Source: Aureicoccus marinus
GTDB taxonomy: Bacteria; Bacteroidota; Bacteroidia; Flavobacteriales; Flavobacteriaceae
DNA: 64,000 nucleotides
Assembly: GCF_002954325.1 (NCBI RefSeq)
Contig: NZ_MQVX01000001.1
Span: forward strand, 2,812,022 to 2,876,021
Reading direction: 5' to 3'
The notes beneath the pieces are model-generated. The model ran no database searches. It saw only the letters and a program-made list of their open reading frames with translations, and was not told where the DNA came from. Below, piece after piece: positions 9,828 through 18,341 of the stretch. The translations under genes and the position numbers were made by a program. The first letter of the stretch is position 1. Each line of letters opens with the position of its first letter.

Positions 9828-10862
9828 ATGAAACAAACACTAGTGGTCGTTCTGCTCCTTATGGTCGGAACGGTATCGGCTCAATGGAGCCCCCAAAGAG
9901 TGGATTCACTGCCTTTGGATGAACTCAAACCCTCTTCCAGAAATCATTTTCTGTTAAAGATGGGGGAGGAAGCAGCCGGCGTTGCTCAGGAAGTCCCTGT
10001 CATTGTTATACGAGGAAGGCAAGCCCTACCGGTATTGGGCATTTTTGCAGCTATTCACGGAAATGAAGTCAATGGCATTCAGGTCATTCGAGAGTTGGTG
10101 AATGGCTTGGACCCTAAGGAATTTAAGGGAACCCTTATCGCTGTACCTGGACTCAATATACCTGCTTTACGGAATAACCAAAGAACTTATCCGGATGGAG
10201 TGGACCTGAACCGAATCTTTCCTGGTAAGGCGAAGGGCAACGGTTCACAGCAGTATGTTTGGCAGATTACCCAAAAACTCCTCCCTTCTTTGGACTACCT
10301 CGTTGATCTTCACACCGCCAGTTTTGGAAGAGAAAACTGCCTCTATGTGCGGGCGGATTTTTCTAATCCAAAGATTGCAGGCTTGGCCAGATCACAGCTG
10401 GCTGATGTGTACTTGAACAGCGGAGGAAAACCCAGTGCAGGGGCTGCGGCGAGTGGTTTAACTATGCGGGCTCAAGCCATGGGTATGGGTATTTCGGCGA
10501 TTACGGTGGAGTACGGAAGCCCCCAAGTTTACCAGAAGGAGATGCTGCAAAAAGGTCTCCCTGGTCTTCGCAATACCCTCGTCCATCTGGGAATGCTTCA
10601 AGGAGAAGTCCAGCCTGTTCCGGAGCCTGTATTCTGTAAAAAATCCTACTGGATCTATACCACACAAGGGGGGTATTTGGATGTTCAGGTGAATCTAAAA
10701 GAAAAGCTTACCAAAGGGCAGGTTATTGCTGTGCTTCGCGACCCTTTCGGGCAAACCAAACAGACCTATTATTCCCCAGAAGATGGAATCGTCATCGGGA
10801 GGAGTTCCAACCCTATCAATGAAAGCGGAGGGCGGATAATTCATCTGGGCATCCGGGATTAA
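9828..10862 (+). CDS. Secreted succinylglutamate desuccinylase/aspartoacylase-like (M14-type) hydrolase
   Basis: 344 residues, start ATG at 9828, 5 bp after the DUF819 gene. Signal peptide MKQTLVVVLLLMVGTVSA then QWSP. The AstE/AspA zinc motif HGNEVNG (His and Glu ligands, near residue 76) is followed by the third ligand in LVDLHTA (near 160) and the catalytic-Glu block AITVEYG (near 225). The C-terminal 80 residues form the usual beta-domain with a biotinyl-like hairpin (GGYLDVQVNLKEKLTKGQVI). It probably hydrolyses an N-acyl or ester bond in the periplasm, substrate unknown. It could deacylate an imported compound linked to the operon, but nothing in the sequence proves that. Confidence 0.8.
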   Translation: MKQTLVVVLLLMVGTVSAQWSPQRVDSLPLDELKPSSRNHFLLKMGEEAAGVAQEVPVIVIRGRQALPVLGIFAAIHGNEVNGIQVIRELVNGLDPKEFKGTLIAVPGLNIPALRNNQRTYPDGVDLNRIFPGKAKGNGSQQYVWQITQKLLPSLDYLVDLHTASFGRENCLYVRADFSNPKIAGLARSQLADVYLNSGGKPSAGAAASGLTMRAQAMGMGISAITVEYGSPQVYQKEMLQKGLPGLRNTLVHLGMLQGEVQPVPEPVFCKKSYWIYTTQGGYLDVQVNLKEKLTKGQVIAVLRDPFGQTKQTYYSPEDGIVIGRSSNPINESGGRIIHLGIRD

Positions 10863-11215
10863 GAAGATTCTCCCAGAGTAGCTTTATGTTTTCGATCAAG
10901 AGTGAGTAGGTGCAATTTGGTTAGCCTTCCCTACTGTAGGCAAAAGAAATCAGCAAGATTCCTGCCAATACGGAACAAAACATAAGGGTATTGGATCTGT
11001 ATATTTACATAGTGTTAGGTGTTTGTTTTTGGGTTAGGTTTATTGAGATGCACGTCCACTGAAAATCCTGCGGGAAATGTGCGGTTTTAACAATTCTTCT
11101 ATCTATATCACACTCTTAGAAGGTAAAACCATAATACAGTGTTATTTTCTTAACAAGAATTTTTCTTTCTGTTAAATTGTGTTAAATTCAGTGCGCATTA
11201 ATTAACACACAAGAA
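10863..11215. other. Intergenic region, 353 bp
   Basis: AT-rich spacer between the end of the osmolyte operon and the M43 protease gene. I see no gene, tRNA or clear terminator. The last 60 bases before the protease are very AT-rich, with TTAAAT and TTAACA repeats, and probably hold its promoter, but no good TTG/TAnnTTTG pair stands out. Confidence 0.5.
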
Positions 11216-12301
11216 ATGAAAAAAGGATTTTTAGCACTGCTATGCGGTGTATTTGTAATGGTGAGTTGTGAAGAAGACACTCTCCCCCAAGTGGATGACA
11301 GCCTCTCTTTTCAAGAAATCAAAGTGGACATGTCTGACTTTTATGTCGAAACCGAAGACTTTGAAGAATTGGATTTTAACTCTAAATCTCATGGAAAAAA
11401 CTGTTACTCCATGAAAGTTCTGAATGAAAGACTGGCCGCAAACCCTGGATTGTATCAGAAAATGTACAATGTCGAGAAGCACACCCGTCAGTTCATCGCT
11501 TCCAAAAAGCCAGATAATCCTGGTGGTGGAAACGGCGGCGGTGGCGGCGGTGGCGAAGACCCACCTGTTGATGACAATTTAGGGGTGATTACCATTCCGG
11601 TCATCGTCCATATCGTTTACAACACAGCCTCTCAAAACGTAAGTGATGCACAGATCAATTCTCAAATTGCTGTATTGAACGATGATTTTAGAGCGACGAA
11701 TAGCGATGTTAGTCAGGTGCCTTCTCTATTTGCAGGAGTCGTGGCGGATGTAGAAATCAATTTTGTTCTGGATCAGGTTATTCGCAAGCAGACAACTAGA
11801 ACTTCCTTTGGAACAAACGACGCGATTAAGTTCGATTCTCAAGGAGGTAGCAATGTGGTTACTCCTGGAACTCATTTGAATATGTGGATTGGCCCAATTG
11901 GTGGAGGAATCCTAGGATATGCTCAGTTCCCAGGTGGAAGTAGTTCTACCGATGGTGTAGTGGTAGACCCACTTTACTTCGGAACAACCGGTACGGCTAC
12001 TGCTCCATTCGATGGAGGACGTACCATGACGCATGAAGTAGGTCACTGGTTGAACCTTCGCCACATCTGGGGTGATGGTCGCTGTAACCGGGACGATTTT
12101 GTTGATGACACACCACGTTCTGATCGTCCAAACTACGGATGCCCTGGGTTCCCAACAACCCACTGCCGTACAACGGATATGACCATGAACTACATGGATT
12201 ATGTAAACGACGATTGTATGTACATGTTTAGTGCTGGTCAAAAAGAAAGAATGCGCGCTCTTTTCGCTCCAGGAGGGGTAAGAGAAAGTATTTTGCCTTA
12301 A
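11216..12301 (+). CDS. Secreted M43-family (pappalysin-like) zinc metalloprotease lipoprotein
   Basis: 361 residues, start ATG at 11216. The N-terminus MKKGFLALLCGVFVMVSC is a lipoprotein signal with the lipid Cys at 18. An acidic, low-complexity prodomain-like region is followed by a Gly-rich linker (near 103-112, GGGNGGGGGGGED). The catalytic domain then starts at about 120 (VITIPVIVHIVYN). HEVGHWLNLRHIWG near 273 gives the three His ligands and catalytic Glu, and MTMNYMDY is the Met-turn of M43 metzincins. A DDTPRSD...CPG...C pattern with paired cysteines is typical of the cytophagalysin group. No T9SS C-terminal domain is present, so it is probably surface- or periplasm-anchored by lipid. 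It is followed by a strong terminator. Confidence 0.92.
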   Translation: MKKGFLALLCGVFVMVSCEEDTLPQVDDSLSFQEIKVDMSDFYVETEDFEELDFNSKSHGKNCYSMKVLNERLAANPGLYQKMYNVEKHTRQFIASKKPDNPGGGNGGGGGGGEDPPVDDNLGVITIPVIVHIVYNTASQNVSDAQINSQIAVLNDDFRATNSDVSQVPSLFAGVVADVEINFVLDQVIRKQTTRTSFGTNDAIKFDSQGGSNVVTPGTHLNMWIGPIGGGILGYAQFPGGSSSTDGVVVDPLYFGTTGTATAPFDGGRTMTHEVGHWLNLRHIWGDGRCNRDDFVDDTPRSDRPNYGCPGFPTTHCRTTDMTMNYMDYVNDDCMYMFSAGQKERMRALFAPGGVRESILP

Positions 12302-12328
12302 TCCTCTGAATAAGAGTTAAAGAAAAAA

Positions 12329-12357
12329 GGAGCGCCAATGGGCGCTCCTTTTGTTTT
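12329..12357. terminator. Bidirectional intrinsic terminator
   Basis: Perfect 8-bp stem GGAGCGCC/GGCGCTCC with a 4-base loop. It is preceded by an A-run and followed by TTTTGTTTTT. It lies between convergent genes (M43 protease on plus, DUF4382 remnant on minus) and could serve both. Confidence 0.85.
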
Positions 12358-12363
12358 TGGTTA

Positions 12364-12931
12364 TTATTCTTGACTAGCTTCTAAAACAAAATCAGCCTCG
12401 GTCTTACTTTCCTCTGTAATCTCAACCGAAAGCATATCGCTGCTAATAAAACCTTCTTTGGCGGCTAAGTCCTTGTAGGTGCCGTGGGGATCCAATCCAA
12501 GGTTCTTATAAGCCCCATTCACATAAGAAAAGGCTTTGGTATTGATGGTGTCCCCGGCAATGACGGTTATTTGTGCTCCATGCACAGGTATAAATGATTC
12601 CTCCATTAAAGTCCTAACTGAACCTAAAAAACTACCTGTTTCTCGATCTGCACGGACTTTGATCACCGGTTTAAAAGGCGAATCCACGGATTACTTCAAG
12701 CGTCTTTGAATTACCCTGAGGAACAAAGGAACGACTCAGGTCAAAATCCAAAAGGAGATTGGTGGGGAGGTTCCCTTTTACATCAAAACAAGGGTTTAGC
12801 TTGAGTTTACTTCCACTGTTGGAACCACTCCATTCCATAAGATAATAGCCAGAAAAAGGTAAAATAATGATCTCAAAGGAGTTACCTTTTGTAAATTGTG
12901 TGATAAAAGTGTTGGAAATGGAGGGTGAACC
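12364..12931 (-). pseudogene. DUF4382 lipoprotein remnant, 5'-truncated and frameshifted
   Basis: The C-terminal part reads clearly as DUF4382. NLPTNLLLDFDLSRSFVPQG and VIRGFAF lie in one frame (12931 down to about 12675). KPVIKVRADRETGSFLGSV and a carboxypeptidase-regulatory-like tail (DPHGTYKDLAAKEGF) continue in another frame from 12687 to the stop at 12364. One extra base in the AAAA at 12673-12676 joins the two. Upstream of 12931 the frame meets a TAG. The expected lipoprotein signal and the first roughly 130 residues of the domain are missing, with only about 110 bp left before the next gene. It is therefore a true remnant, or a gene with several errors. DUF4382 proteins are surface lipoproteins of unknown function. 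Confidence 0.6.
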
Positions 12932-13040
12932 CTAAGAAAGTTTCGTGTTTTTCGATGAAAGGCATGCTTTATTATAGCAGAAATCCATTTGGCCCTTATT
13001 TTTCCCAATAGAATATGTTAACCATTAAAGAACCAGTTCA

Positions 13041-13514
13041 ATGAAAAAAATAATCATCTTGATCGCTTTGATTGCCGTATCCTGCGGTAGCTCAAAAACG
13101 GTCACCGCTTCCAAAAAGGTCATTAAAGGCAGTTGGACCTTGACCGATGTTACTTATTCCAAGCAAGGAGGTTTCACGGTCAATCTCTTAAACGACGCTG
13201 GAACCGAATGCTTTGAACAGAGCAATTGGAACTTTATACCCAATAACAATAAAGGTACTTATACCCTTCAAGGAGCAAACTGTGATGGGGAAGAGCGTTA
13301 CTTCATCTTTACCCTTGCTGAAGTGGATGCTGAAACTGGACTCTATGATTTCTTGATCAAGCCGACCAATGCGAAAGGCAAATCTACGACTAACAACAGT
13401 GGATTTAGACTGCATTTGGATCAATTGAGCGAAACGAATATGCGCTGGTCTCAAACGGTAGACGTTGTGGGAACCCCGCTAACTATTTACATGAACTTTA
13501 TTAAAAATAACTAG
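13041..13514 (+). CDS. Lipocalin-like lipoprotein
   Basis: 157 residues, start ATG at 13041. MKKIIILIALIAVSC is a lipoprotein signal with Cys at 15. KGSWTLTDVTYSK is the N-terminal strand of the Bacteroidota lipocalin-like family, and the rest is beta-rich with two Cys residues. It ends 2 bp before the OmpA gene. This lipocalin/OmpA pairing is common in Flavobacteriia and suggests a joint envelope role. No ligand can be predicted. Confidence 0.75.
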   Translation: MKKIIILIALIAVSCGSSKTVTASKKVIKGSWTLTDVTYSKQGGFTVNLLNDAGTECFEQSNWNFIPNNNKGTYTLQGANCDGEERYFIFTLAEVDAETGLYDFLIKPTNAKGKSTTNNSGFRLHLDQLSETNMRWSQTVDVVGTPLTIYMNFIKNN

Positions 13515-13516
13515 CC

Positions 13517-14221
13517 ATGAAAGCAACAAAACAAGCTGTCATTCTTACTTCAGCCATTGTATTGAGTTTATTCAATGTCAACTGTTCTGTCATTCAGAAT
13601 GCAAACAACAAGCAAAAAGGTGGGGCAATTGGCGCCGCCGGAGGAGCCGTTATTGGTGCCATTATCGGGAATAATATCGGAAAAGGAGGTAACGGAGAAT
13701 TAGGCGCCGTGATTGGCGGTGTCCTCGGTGGTTCCGCTGGAATACTCATTGGCTCTAAGATGGACAAGCAAGCCCAAGAGATCAAAAACGAAGTGCCTGG
13801 TGCTCAGGTTGAGCGTGTAGACGATGCCATCGTTTTGACATTTGAAGATGGGAGCGGAATCTACTTCGATACCAATAAATTCAATATCAACAGTGCATCG
13901 AGAACAACCCTGAACAAGCTGACCGTAATACTAAAGGACTACCCGGACACCAATATTTTGGTTGTGGGTCATACCGATAGTGTTGGTTCCGAGGAGTACA
14001 ATATGGAACTTTCTAAAAACCGTGCCTATTCGGTTACGAATTTTCTGATCAACAACGAAGGTTTACCCAGCAGCCGATTGAGTACCAACTGGTTTGGGGA
14101 GCAACAACCCCTTCACAATAATGAATCGGCAGAAGGCCGTGCGAAAAATAGACGAGTAAACATCGTCATCTTGCCCAATGAAAAGATGAAGAAACAGGCT
14201 ATTCAAGAAGCAGGTCGCTAA
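13517..14221 (+). CDS. OmpA family protein with glycine zipper (YiaD-like)
   Basis: 234 residues, start ATG at 13517. A lipoprotein-like signal (LFNVNC, Cys about 24) is followed by a glycine-zipper region (about 35-80, GAAGGAVIGAIIGNNIG and GAVIGGVLGG) that should insert in the outer membrane. The OmpA peptidoglycan-binding domain follows at about 105-222: YFDTNKFNINSAS, VVGHTDSVGSEEYN, LSKNRAYSV and EGRAKNRRVNIVI, with the Asp/Arg pair that binds meso-DAP. Likely role is tethering the outer membrane to the wall. Cotranscribed with the lipocalin gene and followed by a terminator. Confidence 0.9.
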   Translation: MKATKQAVILTSAIVLSLFNVNCSVIQNANNKQKGGAIGAAGGAVIGAIIGNNIGKGGNGELGAVIGGVLGGSAGILIGSKMDKQAQEIKNEVPGAQVERVDDAIVLTFEDGSGIYFDTNKFNINSASRTTLNKLTVILKDYPDTNILVVGHTDSVGSEEYNMELSKNRAYSVTNFLINNEGLPSSRLSTNWFGEQQPLHNNESAEGRAKNRRVNIVILPNEKMKKQAIQEAGR

Positions 14222-14246
14222 AGGGGTCTGGACTATCAATAACAAC

Positions 14247-14272
14247 AACCGGCTTTTAGGCCGGTTTTTTTT
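14247..14272 (+). terminator. Intrinsic terminator after the OmpA gene
   Basis: Stem AACCGGC/GCCGGTT with a 6-base loop, followed by eight T. It lies 25 bp after the OmpA stop. Confidence 0.85.
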
Positions 14273-14314
14273 GCGAGAAAAGTTGACCTCATAATTTGAT
14301 CAAGCTCTGAGGAG

Positions 14315-16921
14315 CTAACGAACCAGGCTAAAGTGACCTATGAGTTCGCGTGTTTCGTTATTAAGCGTAAAGCGCATGATATACCAGTAATCACCGGAAG
14401 GCAACCGACTTCCATTGTAGGTTCCATTCCAGCCTTCTTCTGTTCCTTGAATTTGACGAATTTCACGTCCAAATCGATCATATATGGTGGTGATGAGATC
14501 AGGGTAAATACCCGGGCAGCCCGGAGTCCAAAGATCTCCAATACTGTCACCATCGGGCGTAAAGAAGTCCGGGTTTTCTCCTGTACAAACCACTACCTCT
14601 ATTTCTCCCGTGACTTCACATCCAAGTTGGTCCACTACCCGAACTTGAACAATACCGTCTTCCATAGCTAAAAAACGATTGTTCGCGCCGTAGTCCTCCC
14701 CATTGAAGAAGAATTGATAGGTGGCTTGACCTCCTTGGGTGACCACTTCAATTTCGTTAATCCCCGACTGTCTTAATTGCAAACTAAGCGGGGTTTGTTC
14801 TTCGATAACAAAAGGGAAGATTTCCTGACAGCCATTTTCATTTAATACACTCAAAAAGTGCTCTCCAGCGTCAGGTTTTGCCAAGTTCTTTGAGTAAAAA
14901 AATCGCTGGGATCTGTGCTGTCTATGGCGAAAATCCAATTGTCACTATTTAGATTGTCCGGAATTTGCACGCGAAGCTCATTTTGAATGGTGTTTCCAAG
15001 GCAGCTGTAAGAGGGCATTAGCTGTAATTCAATCACTGTATTGAGTTCAAAACTGGTTTCTTGAAGACAATTGCGCTCGTCTCGCACACGAAGTACATAG
15101 ATTCCGTTCTGATTAAGACCATCAAAAACACCATCGGTGGAAGATCTAACGGTTGCATTATCCGGGTAAATCAATTCAAATAAGTAATTATCCCAACCTC
15201 CACTTGCTCCAACAATTAAGGCTTCTTCATTAGGACAGACGGGCAGATTTAATGGGTCCAAACTTAGTGGCTGAAGCGGTTCTTCGATCAGTAAGTTTTG
15301 CGCTGAATTACAGCCATTGATCAAATCAACCACTTCCAGATCATAATTTCCGCCTGGGAGATCCTGAAAGACCAATTCCTCAATATTAGAAGTGCCTGTT
15401 CTCGAAATCCCCGGGCCATTGAGAATATAGTTGAATCCAGAGGTGAAATTCAATTGAAAAGCGTAATTCGCCGGTAGCTTGTCCAAAGCAGCTTATTATA
15501 TCTCCTTGGCTCTGGGTAATTGCAATTGAGGGAGTTGCTTGAATTTCAGCGTTTTCCTCATATTGACAACCATTGGCATCGGTTACCCGGACCGTATACT
15601 GACCAGGCTCCAATCCCGAAAACTGAGCCGTGGTACTCATTGTATCGTCAGGCAATAGGGATGAGGGGGAAATAATTTCGTATTGAAACGGGGCAATGCC
15701 TTGGTCTGCAGTAGCATTAAGCTGTAGACTGCTTCCGTCACAATTCAGGGGAAAGGTTTCAAAATTCAGGGCGGTTGGAGCAGCAGCTTCAAGAAGGAAT
15801 AAGGGGTCTGTAGTAAATTCACAGTTATTTGAATCGCGAATTGTAACGGTATAATTTCCCTCTGCAAGGTTGTCAAAAGAATAGGCATTGGTTGGGCTAT
15901 CGTAAAAAGTAATACCATCAATAGAAAAACGATAAGGGGGAGTTCCTCCAACTACATTAATAACACTGATTTCTCCAGGAGTTGTGCAAGTAGGAGCCCG
16001 ACTTTCAACAAGACTTCCGAACACCTCTTGTTCTGGGCTGCTAATGGTAAAGTACTCGATATAATCACAGGTTCTTCCCCCCCTGGTTTGTGTAATCGTT
16101 AGTTGGTAATCTCCCGGTTCTAAGTTGGTAAAGGAAGTTGTCTCAACCGCTTCTGTTGTTCCGTCAGGGTAGGTAAGGGTATAGCTGACCAAGTACCCAT
16201 TGCTATCAATGATATTTAATCGAAAGGCTCCATCGGTCTCGCCAAAACAACTGATATCTCTTTGAGTAATACTATAGTCGATGGATGGTCTAAGTTCAAT
16301 TTCTACCGGATTGGAAAGTGTTCGACAATTATTATCGTCCATTAAAACGAAAATGTAAATACCGGGTTCATAGATGTCGAATATGTTGCGGGATTGAAAA
16401 GCAAGTAAGGGAACCTGATCGAGAGAAGGGTAGCTGATTTCTTGATTGCCTTGCGTATCCGTAAATGACCAGATGGCAAACTGATGGGGTGTTACACCCC
16501 CTTGAGGGTTCATTAAAATATTGCCCTCTCGGCATGTGATGTGCTGTGAAACCCGGGCTTGAAGGGTTTGTGTAGTATTTCCGGCAATAGTGAAGTTTTC
16601 TTCATGAAGGTAACCTGTGGCAGCTTCCACTCTCAACTGGTAGTTCCCTTGCCCAAGGTTACTCAAGCTATAGTCAGGGAAGAATTGCAGACCCGAATCA
16701 TGGATTTGAATGCTGTCCTGATATATTTGATAAATGTAGGGCCCATTTTGCCCACTTACTTCAATACTGATTCCTCCGAGGTTGGAGCAATTAGCGTCAG
16801 AGGTAGAAATTGTAGTTTGAAGAGTTGCTCCAGGATTTATCGCTGATTCCAGCCCGAAATCCCAAATCAGAAAATGGAGCATTATCCAACTAGAAGTCAA
16901 TAGGACAAATACCCTTGTCAT
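14315..16921 (-). CDS. T9SS type B secreted protein with SprB-like repeats, two frameshifts
   Basis: About 868 residues once the frame is restored, start ATG at 16921. The N-terminus is a membrane-spanning signal, followed by repeats of the SprB type. Each repeat carries a GGxxPYxFSI- or GxYxVxVxD-like core, for example PGEISVINVVGGTPPYRFSI and EGNYTVTIRDSNNC. The C-terminus (TPDGDSIGDLWTPGC, IYDRFGREI, SGDYWYIMRF) is the gliding-motility-associated type B sorting domain, ending in FSLVR. So it should cross the outer membrane by T9SS. Two single-base changes break the frame: one extra base in the A runs at 15446-15460, and one missing base in the A7 run at 14896-14902. Both repairs give continuous family sequence. 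Single-gene transcript, with no SprF partner alongside. Confidence 0.85.
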
Positions 16922-17278
16922 GCGGCAGGTGGTGGTATTGTTGAAAGATTAAAACAGTCTTTCAATATACAGCCCGAACAAGCAGAATGACAAGCTTCTT
17001 CGATGAGTTGCATGTTTAGGGAAAGAATTCTGACAGCGGTTGTCGGAATCTCTTAAGAAAAAACCCTGAGGCTGATAAAACCGACCGGATCTCCTAAATA
17101 CAGGATTCTGGAAATGCTTACGCGCTTTTGGATTCGCTTGTATTCTTGGGGTAAGAAGGCGTATTTTCTTTGGTTTGCTCGCTGACAGCGAGGAATAAAA
17201 GGGTCTTTGTCAAGTTCATAATCGGTATCTTAGTTATTCTTAGGACACCAACTTTTTTAAAAAGTCACATTCAATCGT
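16922..17278. other. Intergenic region, 357 bp
   Basis: Divergent promoter region between the T9SS protein (minus) and the 17,279 operon (plus). It contains one short inverted repeat (listed separately). I see no gene or RNA. Confidence 0.5.
16941..16965. promoter_or_regulatory. 8-bp inverted repeat upstream of the T9SS gene
   Basis: TTGAAAGA and TCTTTCAA are perfect inverted copies separated by 9 bases, 20 bp upstream of the start codon at 16921. The spacing would suit an operator or a 5'-UTR hairpin. No T-run follows, so it is not an obvious terminator. Confidence 0.25.
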
Positions 17279-17713
17279 ATGCGCCCTTTAATCATCTGTT
17301 TTAATTGTTTGATCATCTTGTTCTCCTGCAGTGAAATAAACGGGCAGGAAGAACAGATACAGGAGATAACCTACCGAACCATGACCCGCGGGAGTCAGAA
17401 GGAGGTGGTGGTAACGGCTAATCAACTCCGTGCACAAGCCAATGGAGTGCTTAGCTTTCAGAACACAGAAGAGCTCAGTACTGACCAATGGAATAACTAC
17501 TTAGAGAAGTGTAAATCAATTCAATTAGCCACCCTCGAGGATCTCTATGCCTCGGTAGAGAACCAAAGTGTCGATCGGGGTGCAGCTGCCGAGTTAATCA
17601 TTGTTACTGATCAGGGCGAATACCATTCCCCGCTTTTTGACGAAAACAACCCGCCACAGGAACTCGAACCCTTATTGGCACTTCTCAAACCTCATTTAGT
17701 GGTCCAAGAGTAA
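17279..17713 (+). CDS. Small lipoprotein, function unknown
   Basis: 144 residues, start ATG at 17279. Lipoprotein signal MRPLIICFNCLIILFSC with Cys at 17, then a soluble domain with the phrase AELIIVTDQGEYHSPLFDENNPP. I do not recognise a named family. The stop overlaps the ATG of the XRE/membrane regulator by one base, so the two are translated together. A sensor or antagonist role for the regulator is possible but unsupported by motifs. Confidence 0.6.
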   Translation: MRPLIICFNCLIILFSCSEINGQEEQIQEITYRTMTRGSQKEVVVTANQLRAQANGVLSFQNTEELSTDQWNNYLEKCKSIQLATLEDLYASVENQSVDRGAAAELIIVTDQGEYHSPLFDENNPPQELEPLLALLKPHLVVQE

Positions 17714-18246
17714 TGCAAAACCAACTTAAAAGAATTCGAGAATCGAGGCATATGACTCAACACCAGCTCGCTGAAGAGTCGGGACTTTCTTTGAGGACCA
17801 TTCAGCGCGTGGAGGCCGGACAAGTGCTCAAAGGCCATACCCTTACTACTTTGGCCGAGACCTTGGGGCTGAAAGAGGAAGAACTTCTGCAACCGGTGGT
17901 TTCGGTTGATTTGGTCGGAGTAAAATGGATCAACCTGAGCAGTTTGTCTTTTCTGATTTTTCCTTTTGGTAACATTCTTTTGCCGCTTTATCTGACTCAT
18001 AAGGCCAAGTCCCCTCAGGTAAAGGAACAAGGAAAACAAATCTTTTTGGTGCAGATTGCCTGGTTCGTCCTATTTGCATTTGCTTTGGTACTTACCCCTT
18101 GGCTTCAATCGACTCTCGGTTTAGAAAGTCCTTTGATATTTCCGGTTATTTTCGGTTTTCTTCTCTTAAACCTGGTGATCACCATTTGGAACGCCATTCA
18201 TTTGGAAAAGAAGGGTGAGTTAGCTATTCGTCTCACAGCCAAATAA
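17713..18246 (+). CDS. XRE-family HTH regulator with membrane-spanning tail
   Basis: 177 residues, start ATG at 17713. Residues 4-62 are a classic HTH_3 domain (IRESRHMTQHQLAEESGLSL, RTIQRVEAGQ, TLTTLAETLGL). The C-terminal half has three hydrophobic segments (about 80-95, 115-135 and 145-160, FPVIFGFLLLNLVIT), so the regulator is membrane-bound. Such XRE-plus-membrane proteins are frequent in Bacteroidota. Operon with the preceding lipoprotein and probably with the retropepsin-like gene downstream. Confidence 0.8.
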   Translation: MQNQLKRIRESRHMTQHQLAEESGLSLRTIQRVEAGQVLKGHTLTTLAETLGLKEEELLQPVVSVDLVGVKWINLSSLSFLIFPFGNILLPLYLTHKAKSPQVKEQGKQIFLVQIAWFVLFAFALVLTPWLQSTLGLESPLIFPVIFGFLLLNLVITIWNAIHLEKKGELAIRLTAK

Positions 18247-18341
18247 TTAAATTCCGTGTCGTGGAATTGGCGGCTTATTGTCGCCCTCATCTTGAGCATT
18301 CACAAGCAAGAAAGAATCAGTTTTGCCCCAAAACCAAAACG

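Noticed and set aside
12796..13008. 70-codon minus-strand frame starting MGKIRAKW
   Set aside because: It overlaps the DUF4382 sequence in a different frame. Only the DUF4382 frame shows family residues.
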